From JAFGBI01 sp964480725 (GTDB lineage: Bacteria; Myxococcota_A; Polyangia; Polyangiales; Polyangiaceae): 64,000 nt of DNA. The stretch spans positions 1-64,000 of the forward strand of contig CAYZQO010000002.1 in the NCBI GenBank assembly GCA_964480725.1, in the 5' to 3' direction. Below, piece after piece: positions 52,050 through 60,782 of this stretch. Made by a program: the position numbers and the translations under genes. A model generated the notes under the pieces. That model was given only the letters and a program-made list of their open reading frames with translations, was not told the DNA's origin and did not search any database. Each line of letters starts with the position of its first letter. The stretch's first letter is position 1.

Positions 52050-53780
52050 ATGAAGACCACGTTGACGTGCGCCGTTTCACTTCTCGGTCTGGCCGGGCTC
52101 ATTGGCTGCAGTGAGACAGACGGCAACTCCGACGTCCCCGGAGCCGGCGGCGCGTCGATGGGCGGGAGCCCAGTCACGGGTGGAGCCGCCCCTCAGACGG
52201 GCGGGGCCTGGGGTACCGGCGGGGCGAGCGGTAGCGGCGGTCTGAGCGCGACCGGCGGCTTGAGCGCGACCGGTGGCTCGAGCGCGACCGGTGGCTCGAG
52301 CGCGACCGGCGGCTCGAGCGCGACCGGCGGTCTGAGCGCGACCGGCGGCTCGAGCGCGACCGGCGGCTCGAGCGCGACCGGTGGCTCGAGCGCGACCGGC
52401 GGCTCGAGCGCGACCGGTGGCCTGAGCGCGACTGGTGGCCTGAGCGCGACCGGCGGGTTCGGGGGTGCGACGGGTGGCGTGGGTGGCGCGACCGGCGGGT
52501 TCGGGGGTGCGACCGGCGGCGTCGGTGGCGCGACCGGCGGTGTCGGTGGCGCGACCGGCGGCGTGGGTGGCGCCACCGGCGGCGTGGGTGGCGCCACCGG
52601 TGGGGAGAGCGCGACCGGTGGGGAGAGCGCGACCGGCGGGGTTGGCGGCGAGGTCGTGTGTGACCTGCCTGAGTTGCCCGCTGCCAGTAGTCTGCCCGAT
52701 CTGGGCATAAAACTGCCTGACCCGTTCACGTTCTATGACGGAACCAAGGTCACCACGAAGGCCCAGTGGGAGTGCCGACGCCAGGAGATCCTGGCGATGG
52801 CAGCCAAGTACCTGTACGGCCCGATCCCCGGCGACTGTGATGAGGTGTCCGGAACCGTCAGCGGAGGCAACGTCTCGATCAGTTGCACCGTCGGTGGCAG
52901 CACGCAGAGCTTCTCCGCCAGCATCAGTGGATCTGGCGAGGCCATCGCTCTCGATTTGACGTCCGGAATCTTTCCCTCGAGCAAGAAAACGCTATCTCTG
53001 GGGAGTGGCAATGACGCCAAGATCAAGACTCTCTATGGTCTGTCCGAGCTCAACCCCAACATCGCCAACGGTTGGATGATCAATCGCGTGATGGATGTCC
53101 TGGAGCAGAACCCGGGCAGCGGGCACGATCCTACGAAGATCGTCGTCTCGGGATGCTCCGGATGTGGGAAGGGGGCCTTCCTCGCCGGTGTCTTCAGCCG
53201 CGCTCCCGTGGTCGTGATCGTCGAATCGGGGGGTGGCGGTGGCACCAGCTGGCGGATGACCGAGTGGTACCGGCACGGTGCCGGCAAGTCGAGCTGGCAG
53301 TGCGGCGATCCGCCGCAGGGGATCGACAACCTGGAGAACGACGGGATCTGCGGACCGTGGGTGACCGGCGCGGCGTCCTCGTTCCGGTCCAATCCCTCGA
53401 CCGTCAACAACCTGCCGTTCGATCAGCACCTGCTCTTGGCCACCATCGCTCCCCGGTACTTGGTGCACTTCACCAACAACAACGGCCCGAACTCGTGGTG
53501 TCACCTGGCCGGAACGAGCGAGGCGCTCGCTTCATGGGCAGCACATTCGGTCTACGAAGCCCTCGGGGTTCCGGAGAACCACGCCTTCGAGGTCTACAAT
53601 GGCGGGCACTGCAGTGTGGGTGATACCGGCATTGCGGCCACCATGTTCGACCGTGCGATCAACGGCAACACGAGTGCAGCCAGCGGCGGCGTCTTCATTC
53701 AGGATAGCCGCGTCCAGATGCCGGTCGGCGAGTGGCCCGACATGTGGATCGACTGGGACATGGAGACGGTACTCCAGTAG
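52050..53780 (+). CDS. CE15 glucuronoyl esterase lipoprotein
   Basis: A 576-residue predicted lipoprotein. ATG preceded by AGGAGA; MKTTLTCAVSLLGLAGLIGC signal (Cys20); linker of SATGG and VGGATGG repeats to about residue 205. The alpha/beta-hydrolase matches CE15, which cuts the ester between lignin and glucuronic acid of xylan: FTFYDGTKVTTKAQWECRRQ, the nucleophile elbow VSGCSGCGKGA with Ser370, then Glu392 in VESGGGGGTSWR, FDQHLLLATIAPRYLV and His520 in NGGHCSVG. The Arg of the family motif GCSRxGKGA, thought to shape the oxyanion hole, is Gly371. Extra Cys suggest disulfides. Expressed alone; the hairpin behind it is listed separately. Confidence 0.9.
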   Translation: MKTTLTCAVSLLGLAGLIGCSETDGNSDVPGAGGASMGGSPVTGGAAPQTGGAWGTGGASGSGGLSATGGLSATGGSSATGGSSATGGSSATGGLSATGGSSATGGSSATGGSSATGGSSATGGLSATGGLSATGGFGGATGGVGGATGGFGGATGGVGGATGGVGGATGGVGGATGGVGGATGGESATGGESATGGVGGEVVCDLPELPAASSLPDLGIKLPDPFTFYDGTKVTTKAQWECRRQEILAMAAKYLYGPIPGDCDEVSGTVSGGNVSISCTVGGSTQSFSASISGSGEAIALDLTSGIFPSSKKTLSLGSGNDAKIKTLYGLSELNPNIANGWMINRVMDVLEQNPGSGHDPTKIVVSGCSGCGKGAFLAGVFSRAPVVVIVESGGGGGTSWRMTEWYRHGAGKSSWQCGDPPQGIDNLENDGICGPWVTGAASSFRSNPSTVNNLPFDQHLLLATIAPRYLVHFTNNNGPNSWCHLAGTSEALASWAAHSVYEALGVPENHAFEVYNGGHCSVGDTGIAATMFDRAINGNTSAASGGVFIQDSRVQMPVGEWPDMWIDWDMETVLQ

Positions 53781-53799
53781 CCTCGCCCGCGGGGTGTGG

Positions 53800-53826
53800 G
53801 AGCGTCCGCGCTTGACGCGGACGCTC
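53800..53826 (+). terminator. Hairpin downstream of CE15 gene
   Basis: A perfect 11-bp stem (GAGCGTCCGCG / CGCGGACGCTC) with loop CTTGA begins 20 bases after the stop. No clear T-run follows, so it is a terminator or mRNA-end stabiliser. Confidence 0.6.
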
Positions 53827-54034
53827 GCTTCGGGTCGGTCCCGCCGGGCGCGGGCGAGGTCGCGGGGGCGCGCGTTGCTGGTTGAGGCCGTGGGTTCTGG
53901 GTCGGAAGTGCGGCGGCAGGTTGGTGGCGTCGCCGCGAGTGGGGGAGGCCCGGCAGGTGTTTCTCGGCCGAGTGACGATGGCCTGGGGTTTCATCCGGCC
54001 GCGCCCCGGCGGCCCAATCCGGCACGCCGGAGCG

Positions 54035-57000
54035 TCAGAGATCCACCGCGCTGCCGATGTGGCGGCGCAGGGCGATGAACTGGGCGCTCACCGAATAGCG
54101 GAGGAGGTGCTCGATGCGGTCGTTCGAGGTCAGCGTGACGGAGGCGTCGGGGGAGTTCCTGATCTCGCCGATGGCCGTCGCCAGGTCGTTGCCCATCAGC
54201 AGGCCCACGCGATCCGCAGTGAGATCCACGGCCGTCACCCAGCGCTTCAGGTCGAGCGCACCGCCCTCGAGGAGCCGCGGCACCACCTCCTTGGCGAGGT
54301 AGCGCCGAGACTCGTCTGCCAGGCCGCGCTCCAGCGCCTCGCGCGGCGCCCGCGCCAGGGCCTCGAGGTCGGCCGGGACGCGGATCTTCGGGGACACCAG
54401 CGCTAGCGTCGCGAAGAGCCAGGCCTTGAGCTCGGTGCCGGTGGGGATCAGGTGCCGGACGTAGAAGCCCGGGCGGAAATAGGTGACGAGGCGCCCGGTG
54501 ATGAAGCCGGTGCGTTGGTCGAGCGTCTGCTGCGCGAGCGCGGTGCGGCCGAGGACCAGCGATGGCGTGGTGGCGTGCAGAAAGGAAACCAGCCCGGGAT
54601 CGTTCGAGTTCTGGTAGAGCGGCGGCTGCTCGATACCGAGCACCTCGGCGGCGTAGTGCAGGCTCTGGGCCACCAGGGTGCCGTCGCGCTGGGGGTCGAC
54701 GCGGTGCTCGTCGACGTAGCCAAGCTCGGGCGCGGGGCGTGCGCAGACGCTGGCGATCGAGGGCTGGATCACGGTGAAGAGCAGGGTCAAGAGCTGCGCC
54801 ACGTCCGGGTGGGTGACGCTCGCCGCCCACACGTCGTCATCGAGCCGGGCCTGGGCCACCGTCGGCCCCTGGGCGCGCATACGGGCGAAGAAGGCCTGCT
54901 CCTCGGGCAGCGCCTGCCCGATCGCACTGAGCGCCTGGCAACAGCACCAGGTGGCGTCGCCCCACTTGACGGCCGTAAACAGGTGCCGGAGGGCGCGGTA
55001 GGTCGCGGCGTCGAGCGGCGCCTGCTCCAGGATGGCGGCGTAGGTGGCGAGCGCCTGATCGAAATAGCGCCCCGGGTCGGCGGCGTAGAGGGCTGCGAGC
55101 TTCGCCCGGCGGTCCAGGTCGTGCGGGGCCAGCTCGAGCGCCGACTCGGCGATGGCGACCGCCTGGTCGTGGCGCTGGAAGACCTCGAAGTAGAGGTCCC
55201 CGAGCTCGTCCATCGCCGTGAGGGCGGTGGGGTGGTCGCCCGCCTCGACCGCGAAGCGGATGCGGTCCTTGAGGAGGTTCTTCACGGCCTCGTGGTTGCC
55301 GATCTGGCGTGCCTGCCGCAGCGCCTCGTTCCGGGCGTCCTCGAAGGTGGGATCGTATTCGAGCGCCTGCTGGAGGAGCTCGGAGGCCTGGGTCGGATCG
55401 TGCATCTCGCGCGACGAGATCATCGCCGCGGTGTGCAAGTACTTCGCCTTCTGTCGCGGCTCGTCGACGAGCTCGGAGATCTTGAGGATGACCTTGGTGA
55501 GCTTGCGCCAGTCCTTCTCCTCGCTGTAAAGCTGCATGAGCTTGGCGAGGATCTTGCGATCGTCCCGCCGCTCGGAGAGCGCGAGCAGGTAGTGCCGAGC
55601 CGCGCGGTTGGTGTCACGGAGCGCCCCACTCGCAAGGTCTCCCATGCGGATCAGGAGCTCCACGTGCTCGTCCCCGTCCTCGAGATCGAGCAGGCGCCCC
55701 ATCGCCTCGTAGGCCGCTTCCCCGTGGCCCTCGGCCAGCCGGAGCTCGACCAGGCCGCGCAGCGGGAGCGGAGAGCTCGGGTCGAGCTCGGCTGCGGCGT
55801 TGAGCCAGCGATCCGCCTCGTCGTGCTGGCGGAACTTGCGCGCCGAATCGCCGACCCGGCAGGTCGCTAGGAAGCGTTGCTCACCGGTGAGTTCGGCGTC
55901 GAAACGGTTCAAGAGGTCGCGGTACCGTTCGTAAGCGTCGAGGGCGTCTCCCTGGCTGAAGGTCAGGTCGGCCACGCGTAGGGCCACGTCGGAGTCGTCC
56001 GGTGCGAGCTGGAGCAGCCCCTCGCCGACCTCGAGCGCCCGCGGTGCCTGGTCGCTGCGCTGCAGGGCGTCCATGCAGCACAGGTGGATGCGGACGTTCT
56101 CCGCGGGCTCGAAGACGGCCCTGCCGCCGAGCGCGCGCTCGTAGTGCTTGGCTGCGGTGAGGAACTGGTCGTCCGCGAAGGCGAGGTCGCCGAGCACGAC
56201 GATGGCGGTGAGGTTGCCGGGGTCGTACTCGAGCGCGCGCCGCGCGAGGGCGTCGGCGCGTAGGTCCTCGCGCAGGCCGTCGAGCAGCACGCGCGCCATC
56301 TCGCCGCAGATCTTGCCCTTGGCGGCGGGCCCGTCAGCGAGCTCCAGCTCACGCTCCATGAGCTCGACCGCGACCTGGAAGCGCCGACGGCGGACGTAGC
56401 CCTGCCGGAGCGCTGCCAGGAGATTCCGGTCGCCGGGCTCAGCGTCGCAGGCGGCCTTGTAGCGCTCGATGGCGCCGTCGCCGTCGCCGAGGGCCTCGAG
56501 CAGCTTGGCGGCGCGGAGCTGCTGCGCGGCGCGCTCGGCCGAGGTGGTCGCCTCGGCGACCAGCGTGTCCACCGCCTCCAGCGCCCGTCGCACCTCTCCC
56601 TGTTCCGCCCAGAGCTGGATCAGAGCGTCGAGCGCCATCTCGTTGGCGGGCTCCACCTTCAGCACGGCCTCGTACGACTCGATGGCGCGCTCGGGCACCT
56701 TGAGGTGGGTGCCGAAGAGCTCGCCCATCTGCAGCCCCATCGCCACCCGGCGGTGCCGATCGGTCAAGACGTCCATGTGCCGCTCGTAGACGACGACGAG
56801 GTCTCGCCAGCGCTTCAGCGCCCGCAGGTTGCGCGCCAGGCCGGAGAGGGCGTTGTCGTTGGTCGGCTCGAGCTCGAGGATGGTTTCTCGTGCCTCGATC
56901 GCCTGCAGGTGGTCGATGAACTCGTTCTCGTGCAGGTCCCCGATCCGCTCCAGGAGCGTGACGCGGTCACGCGCCGTCTTGGCCAGGTCGAGCTCCGTGC

Positions 57001-59350
57001 CGAGGACCTCGAGCAGGCGGGAGTGTCGGTGCAGGCGGACGCAGCAGCGGTCGAGGCCCTTGAGTGCCTCGGCGTGCGTCGGGGCCTCGGCGAGGACGTC
57101 CTCGTAGCGACGGGCGGCCAGCTCGAGGTCGTCGAGCTGCTCCTCGTAGGCGCGCGCGGCGTTGCAGAGGGCGCTGTGACGCTCGTCGCCGGAGAGAGCG
57201 GCCGCGCGCTGCTCGAGCGTCTCGGCGAAATGGCGCGCGTCACCGCTCAGCTCGAAGACCTTGGCTAGCGACTGCGCTGCCCGCTCGTGGCTCGGGTCTT
57301 CAGCCAGCACCCGCTCGTAGAGGGCGCGGGCGAGGGCCGGCTCGCTCAGCTGCTCGAGCAGGATGTCGCCCGCTTCGGTGCGCAGGTCACGGGCGCGCGC
57401 GGGGTTCGCGCAAACGTCGGCATGCGCGGTGAGCACCGTGCCGAGTTCGACCCACTGCTGCGCCATCCGGTAGATCTTCGCCAGCGCCTCGAGGGCGTCG
57501 GTGTTGCGGGGGTCCTCGGCGATGGTCGCCTCGTACATCTGGACGGCCAGGTCCGGGCGGGCGACCTTGTCCGCATACCAGCGCCCGAGCTGCACCCAGA
57601 GGGCGCGCTTGCGCCGTGGATCGGCCTGCTCTTGGAGGGCGCCGACGCAGGTGCCGAGCACCTCCGACCAGGCCTCCTCGGAGTTGCCCGCTAGCCGCTC
57701 CGTCTCGCGCGCGAGCGCGGTCTTGGTCGGGTCCTCGCAGAAGGCGGAGACGTAGGCGACGAGGGCCTGGGCCTTGTCGTCGAGGTCCTTGGCGTACACG
57801 CGCCCGATCTCGGCCAGGATCTCGGCTCGGTCCGCGCCGGGGCTGACCTCCTGGCTCCGGTTGAGGAGCGATTCGATGAGCTCCTCGTGCTTGCCCTGGG
57901 CGCGCTGCAGGCGGCTCAGGATCTTGATCGCCTCGGTATCGCTGGGGTCCCCCTCGAGCAACCCCGTTACCAGGCCCTCGGCGGCAGGCAGGTCACGTGC
58001 CGTGATCTCGTAGAGGCGGATGGCGCGGAGCAGGAGGCGGCGGCGGTGGGCGCGCGCGTGCGGGTCGGGCGAGTACGCGAGCTGGTCCGCGGCCATCGCA
58101 AGCGCTTCCGCGATCCGCGTGGGGGGGGCACCGTCGTCGATCGCCGCCTCGAGCGTCGCGGTGGCGTCCTCGTCGGGGTAACGGAAGAACTCGGCGATCC
58201 GCGCGTCCAGGTCCTCGTCGCTGATGAGGTTGGACGCGAGCGGGGCGCGCAGGGGGACTGCATCCAGCGCGGCGGCCACGTCCATGGCGTCGGCCGGACG
58301 CTGCCGGGGATCCTTGGCCATCAGCGAGCGCACCAGGAGCTCGAGCGCATCGCTCACCCAGCCGTGGGGCGCCATGCGCGCGAGCGACGGCGGCTCCCGG
58401 GTGAGGTGGCCGAGGATCGTCTGTGCCGTCGAGCCCTCGGCGAAGGGCGCCGAGCCCGTGATCACATGGTGGACGAGGGCGCCGAAGGCGTAGAGGTCGG
58501 CGCGCCCGTCGAAGGGTCCCCCGAGGAGCTGCTCGGGCGCGGCGAAGGCGGCCGGGGCGAGCGTGGAGAGCCGATCACTTTGCGGTAGAGTCACCGGCGA
58601 GCCGAGCCGCAGGCGGTAAGTGCCCGCGTCGAGCAGGACGACCGAGCGCAAGCCCGCGCCGGGCGATACCAGCAGCACGTTGCCGGCATGCAGGGCGCCG
58701 TGCACCAGGCGATGGGTGTGCAGCTCCGAGAGCGCCTCGAGGATCGAGGCGAGCATCGGGCGGGCCTCCGACAGGGGCAGGGGGCCCGTGCGCGCGAGCC
58801 ACTCGGCCAGCGTCTCGCCCTCGGAGAGCTCGTGGACTACGAAATAGCGCCCCTCGATCTCCCCCACGGTCAGCCAGCCCGGCAGCCCCGCGCGGGTGAT
58901 CCGCGCCATCAGGCGGTTGTGGGTGAGGAAGCGGTGCAGGGCGCGCTGGTCGGTCGTGGCCTCCGGCCGCAGGAGCTTCAGCCGCACCTCGCCGCCCGCG
59001 TCGCGAGCGCGAAAGACCACCCCCAGGCGCCCCTCGCCGAGGCGGGAGTCGATGCGGAAGGGGCCGAGGGCGTCGCCCTCGGCCGGCTCGGGTGTCGTGG
59101 AGAAGCCCTGCGTGCCGCCGTGCGTCAGGCGCTCGTCCACGTCCTCCCGGGCCGTGACCACGGCGTCGCAGAGCGCCTCGAGCGCGTGCACGGCAGCGCA
59201 ACGGGTGACCAAGGCGCGGGCGAACGTCGCCTTGGTGGCCGTCGTCACGACCTGCTCCGGCTCGAGCCCGAGCACGTCCCGGCCTATCTCGTGGAGCTCC
59301 TCGAGCTCGAAATGCTTCTCCAGTTCGACGCGCAAGAGGTCGGAATCCAT
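54035..59350 (-). CDS. Giant pseudokinase-TPR protein
   Basis: A 1771-residue cytoplasmic protein. Residues 1-65 are a small helical domain (LRVELEKHFELEELHEIGRD) that resembles effector-associated/death-like domains. Residues of about 97-365 are a protein-kinase fold: GEGRLGVVF loop and Lys in EVRLKLL are kept, but the HRDLKPxN motif is HGALHAGN (217-224), so the catalytic Asp is Ala219, and DFG is DAG (241-243). APEQLLGG and DLYAFGALVHHVITGSAPF mark the C-lobe. From about residue 400 to 1500 come some 30 TPR-like helical pairs (for example ALVAYVSAFCEDPTKTALAR, YEATIAEDPRNTDALEALAK). The last 250 residues are a different helical domain. Probably a signalling scaffold that binds rather than phosphorylates. 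Single-gene unit. Confidence 0.85.
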   Translation of the reverse strand: MDSDLLRVELEKHFELEELHEIGRDVLGLEPEQVVTTATKATFARALVTRCAAVHALEALCDAVVTAREDVDERLTHGGTQGFSTTPEPAEGDALGPFRIDSRLGEGRLGVVFRARDAGGEVRLKLLRPEATTDQRALHRFLTHNRLMARITRAGLPGWLTVGEIEGRYFVVHELSEGETLAEWLARTGPLPLSEARPMLASILEALSELHTHRLVHGALHAGNVLLVSPGAGLRSVVLLDAGTYRLRLGSPVTLPQSDRLSTLAPAAFAAPEQLLGGPFDGRADLYAFGALVHHVITGSAPFAEGSTAQTILGHLTREPPSLARMAPHGWVSDALELLVRSLMAKDPRQRPADAMDVAAALDAVPLRAPLASNLISDEDLDARIAEFFRYPDEDATATLEAAIDDGAPPTRIAEALAMAADQLAYSPDPHARAHRRRLLLRAIRLYEITARDLPAAEGLVTGLLEGDPSDTEAIKILSRLQRAQGKHEELIESLLNRSQEVSPGADRAEILAEIGRVYAKDLDDKAQALVAYVSAFCEDPTKTALARETERLAGNSEEAWSEVLGTCVGALQEQADPRRKRALWVQLGRWYADKVARPDLAVQMYEATIAEDPRNTDALEALAKIYRMAQQWVELGTVLTAHADVCANPARARDLRTEAGDILLEQLSEPALARALYERVLAEDPSHERAAQSLAKVFELSGDARHFAETLEQRAAALSGDERHSALCNAARAYEEQLDDLELAARRYEDVLAEAPTHAEALKGLDRCCVRLHRHSRLLEVLGTELDLAKTARDRVTLLERIGDLHENEFIDHLQAIEARETILELEPTNDNALSGLARNLRALKRWRDLVVVYERHMDVLTDRHRRVAMGLQMGELFGTHLKVPERAIESYEAVLKVEPANEMALDALIQLWAEQGEVRRALEAVDTLVAEATTSAERAAQQLRAAKLLEALGDGDGAIERYKAACDAEPGDRNLLAALRQGYVRRRRFQVAVELMERELELADGPAAKGKICGEMARVLLDGLREDLRADALARRALEYDPGNLTAIVVLGDLAFADDQFLTAAKHYERALGGRAVFEPAENVRIHLCCMDALQRSDQAPRALEVGEGLLQLAPDDSDVALRVADLTFSQGDALDAYERYRDLLNRFDAELTGEQRFLATCRVGDSARKFRQHDEADRWLNAAAELDPSSPLPLRGLVELRLAEGHGEAAYEAMGRLLDLEDGDEHVELLIRMGDLASGALRDTNRAARHYLLALSERRDDRKILAKLMQLYSEEKDWRKLTKVILKISELVDEPRQKAKYLHTAAMISSREMHDPTQASELLQQALEYDPTFEDARNEALRQARQIGNHEAVKNLLKDRIRFAVEAGDHPTALTAMDELGDLYFEVFQRHDQAVAIAESALELAPHDLDRRAKLAALYAADPGRYFDQALATYAAILEQAPLDAATYRALRHLFTAVKWGDATWCCCQALSAIGQALPEEQAFFARMRAQGPTVAQARLDDDVWAASVTHPDVAQLLTLLFTVIQPSIASVCARPAPELGYVDEHRVDPQRDGTLVAQSLHYAAEVLGIEQPPLYQNSNDPGLVSFLHATTPSLVLGRTALAQQTLDQRTGFITGRLVTYFRPGFYVRHLIPTGTELKAWLFATLALVSPKIRVPADLEALARAPREALERGLADESRRYLAKEVVPRLLEGGALDLKRWVTAVDLTADRVGLLMGNDLATAIGEIRNSPDASVTLTSNDRIEHLLRYSVSAQFIALRRHIGSAVDL

Positions 59351-59750
59351 GTGGGGGCCGAGCTTGCCCCCAAATCCCGCGGTGCGGAAGCGATGAGAGC
59401 CTCCGGAGCGGTCGCTTTTGCGGCTATCGTCCGGGGGCCAGCGGGACTCCCCTCGCCGAGCGATCCCCGGGACGGGCGGGCTTCTAGGGTGACCAGAAGA
59501 TTCCGACCGCGCGGCGATTCGCGTCGAGGGCGAGCCGTGGCAGGGAGACTCCGATTCTGGGCCGGTTCGGTCCCCGGAGGACAGACCGGTTCGCGGGCCT
59601 GTCCACCTGATGTGCTGCCATGAGGAGCGGCCCCGGCGGCCGTTCCCGACGCCCGAGCCCAGGGTCCCGGCCCGGGCGCGTGCGACGGATCGTAACCCGC
59701 GATAGGGTCAGGGGTGAAGGTGAAGCGGGCCAGGTCTTGCCGGAGGTGCC
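59351..59750. other. Divergent intergenic region
   Basis: 400 bases between the pseudokinase gene and the AlbA_2-like gene. A minus-strand frame ends near 59484 (RPRIGVSLPRLALDANRRAV) but overlaps the neighbouring gene antisense for most of its length and is probably chance. Promoters of both genes must be here. Confidence 0.4.
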
Positions 59751-60689
59751 GTGCGGCTCGCTGAGATCGAGGCCTGGGCGCTCGCCGTCATCGAGCGGGT
59801 GGAGAAGGGGCACCCCATCGAGGACTCGCGGGTCGAGTTGAAGGCGGGCTACCCCACCGACGACGCCGGGTGGCGCCGGTGGGCCCGCCGCATCGCCGGC
59901 CACGCCAACGCGGCGCGAGGTGAGCCCGTGCTGTGGCTGGTGGGAGTCAACGAGAAGCGCCAGACCGTGCCTGGGGCCGCGGCGAGCGACGCGGCGACCT
60001 GGTGGCCGCGGATCCGTCGGCACTTCGACGGCGTCGCGCCGCGTCTGGTCGATCTGGCGGTGCCGCACGGTGACGTCACGGTGATGGCGCTCTGGTTCGA
60101 GACCGATCGCGCGCCCTTCGTGGTGAAGAACCCCGACGGCGGGGCCATCGGGTACGAGGTGCCCTGGCGGGACGGCACCATGGTGCGGACGGCTCGCCGC
60201 GAGGATCTCGTGCGGTTGCTGGTGCCGCAGACGCGCGTTCCCGGGGTCGAGATCCTGCAGGCGGCGACCGACCCGGCGACGCCACCTGGTCGCCTGGGCT
60301 TCGTCCTGACGCTCTACCTCACGCCCGCGAACGGCGATGCGGTCACGCTCCCCGTGCACCGGGCCACGGTGGACTGCGCTGTGGGCGCGGCGGCGTTCGT
60401 CCTCGAGGAGGTGACGTTCGACCCCGGGCATTTGCCGGCCGGCCGTCGCTCCCCCTCGGTCGAGGTGTCCCCGTCGGAGGTGGTCGCCGTCGGGCCCGGC
60501 CGGGTCCTGCTGCGCGCGCGGTCGACGACCCCATGCGAGCTTGTGGCCGAGCCCCTGACGCTCACCGTCAAGCTGGGCGTCGCTGGCGCGGACGCGGCGG
60601 TCGCGTTCGAGGTCGACTTCGATCCGGTGAGTGCCGAGGGTCGGGTTACCGGTTTTCGTTGGCGCGATCCGTCTTCGCGCGCCTGGTGA
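59751..60689 (+). CDS. AlbA_2/Schlafen-like domain protein
   Basis: A 312-residue soluble protein from a GTG preceded by CGGAGG. Residues of about 15-90 (EDSRVELKAGYP, WARRIAGHANAARGEPVLWL, VGVNEKRQTVPGA) match the pattern of the AlbA_2 (Schlafen AlbA) domain, ExxxxELK...AR.IAGHAN..RGEP..W.VGV, found in putative nucleic-acid-binding regulators. The rest (about 150-312) is beta-rich without a known family; a helicase or winged-helix partner domain, common in AlbA_2 proteins, is absent. Function unknown. Confidence 0.7.
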   Translation: MRLAEIEAWALAVIERVEKGHPIEDSRVELKAGYPTDDAGWRRWARRIAGHANAARGEPVLWLVGVNEKRQTVPGAAASDAATWWPRIRRHFDGVAPRLVDLAVPHGDVTVMALWFETDRAPFVVKNPDGGAIGYEVPWRDGTMVRTARREDLVRLLVPQTRVPGVEILQAATDPATPPGRLGFVLTLYLTPANGDAVTLPVHRATVDCAVGAAAFVLEEVTFDPGHLPAGRRSPSVEVSPSEVVAVGPGRVLLRARSTTPCELVAEPLTLTVKLGVAGADAAVAFEVDFDPVSAEGRVTGFRWRDPSSRAW

Positions 60690-60782
60690 GCGCCGCCGGC
60701 GAGAAGCCGCGTCCCCTCGGTCGCGATCGATGGTAGTATGCACTCCGGCCGCTCACGGCTCTTATCGAACGGAGGTGTTGGG

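Noticed and set aside
59484..59620. A small minus-strand gene in the gap before the AlbA_2-like gene
   Set aside because: The frame is mostly antisense to that gene and has no ribosome binding site or recognisable sequence.
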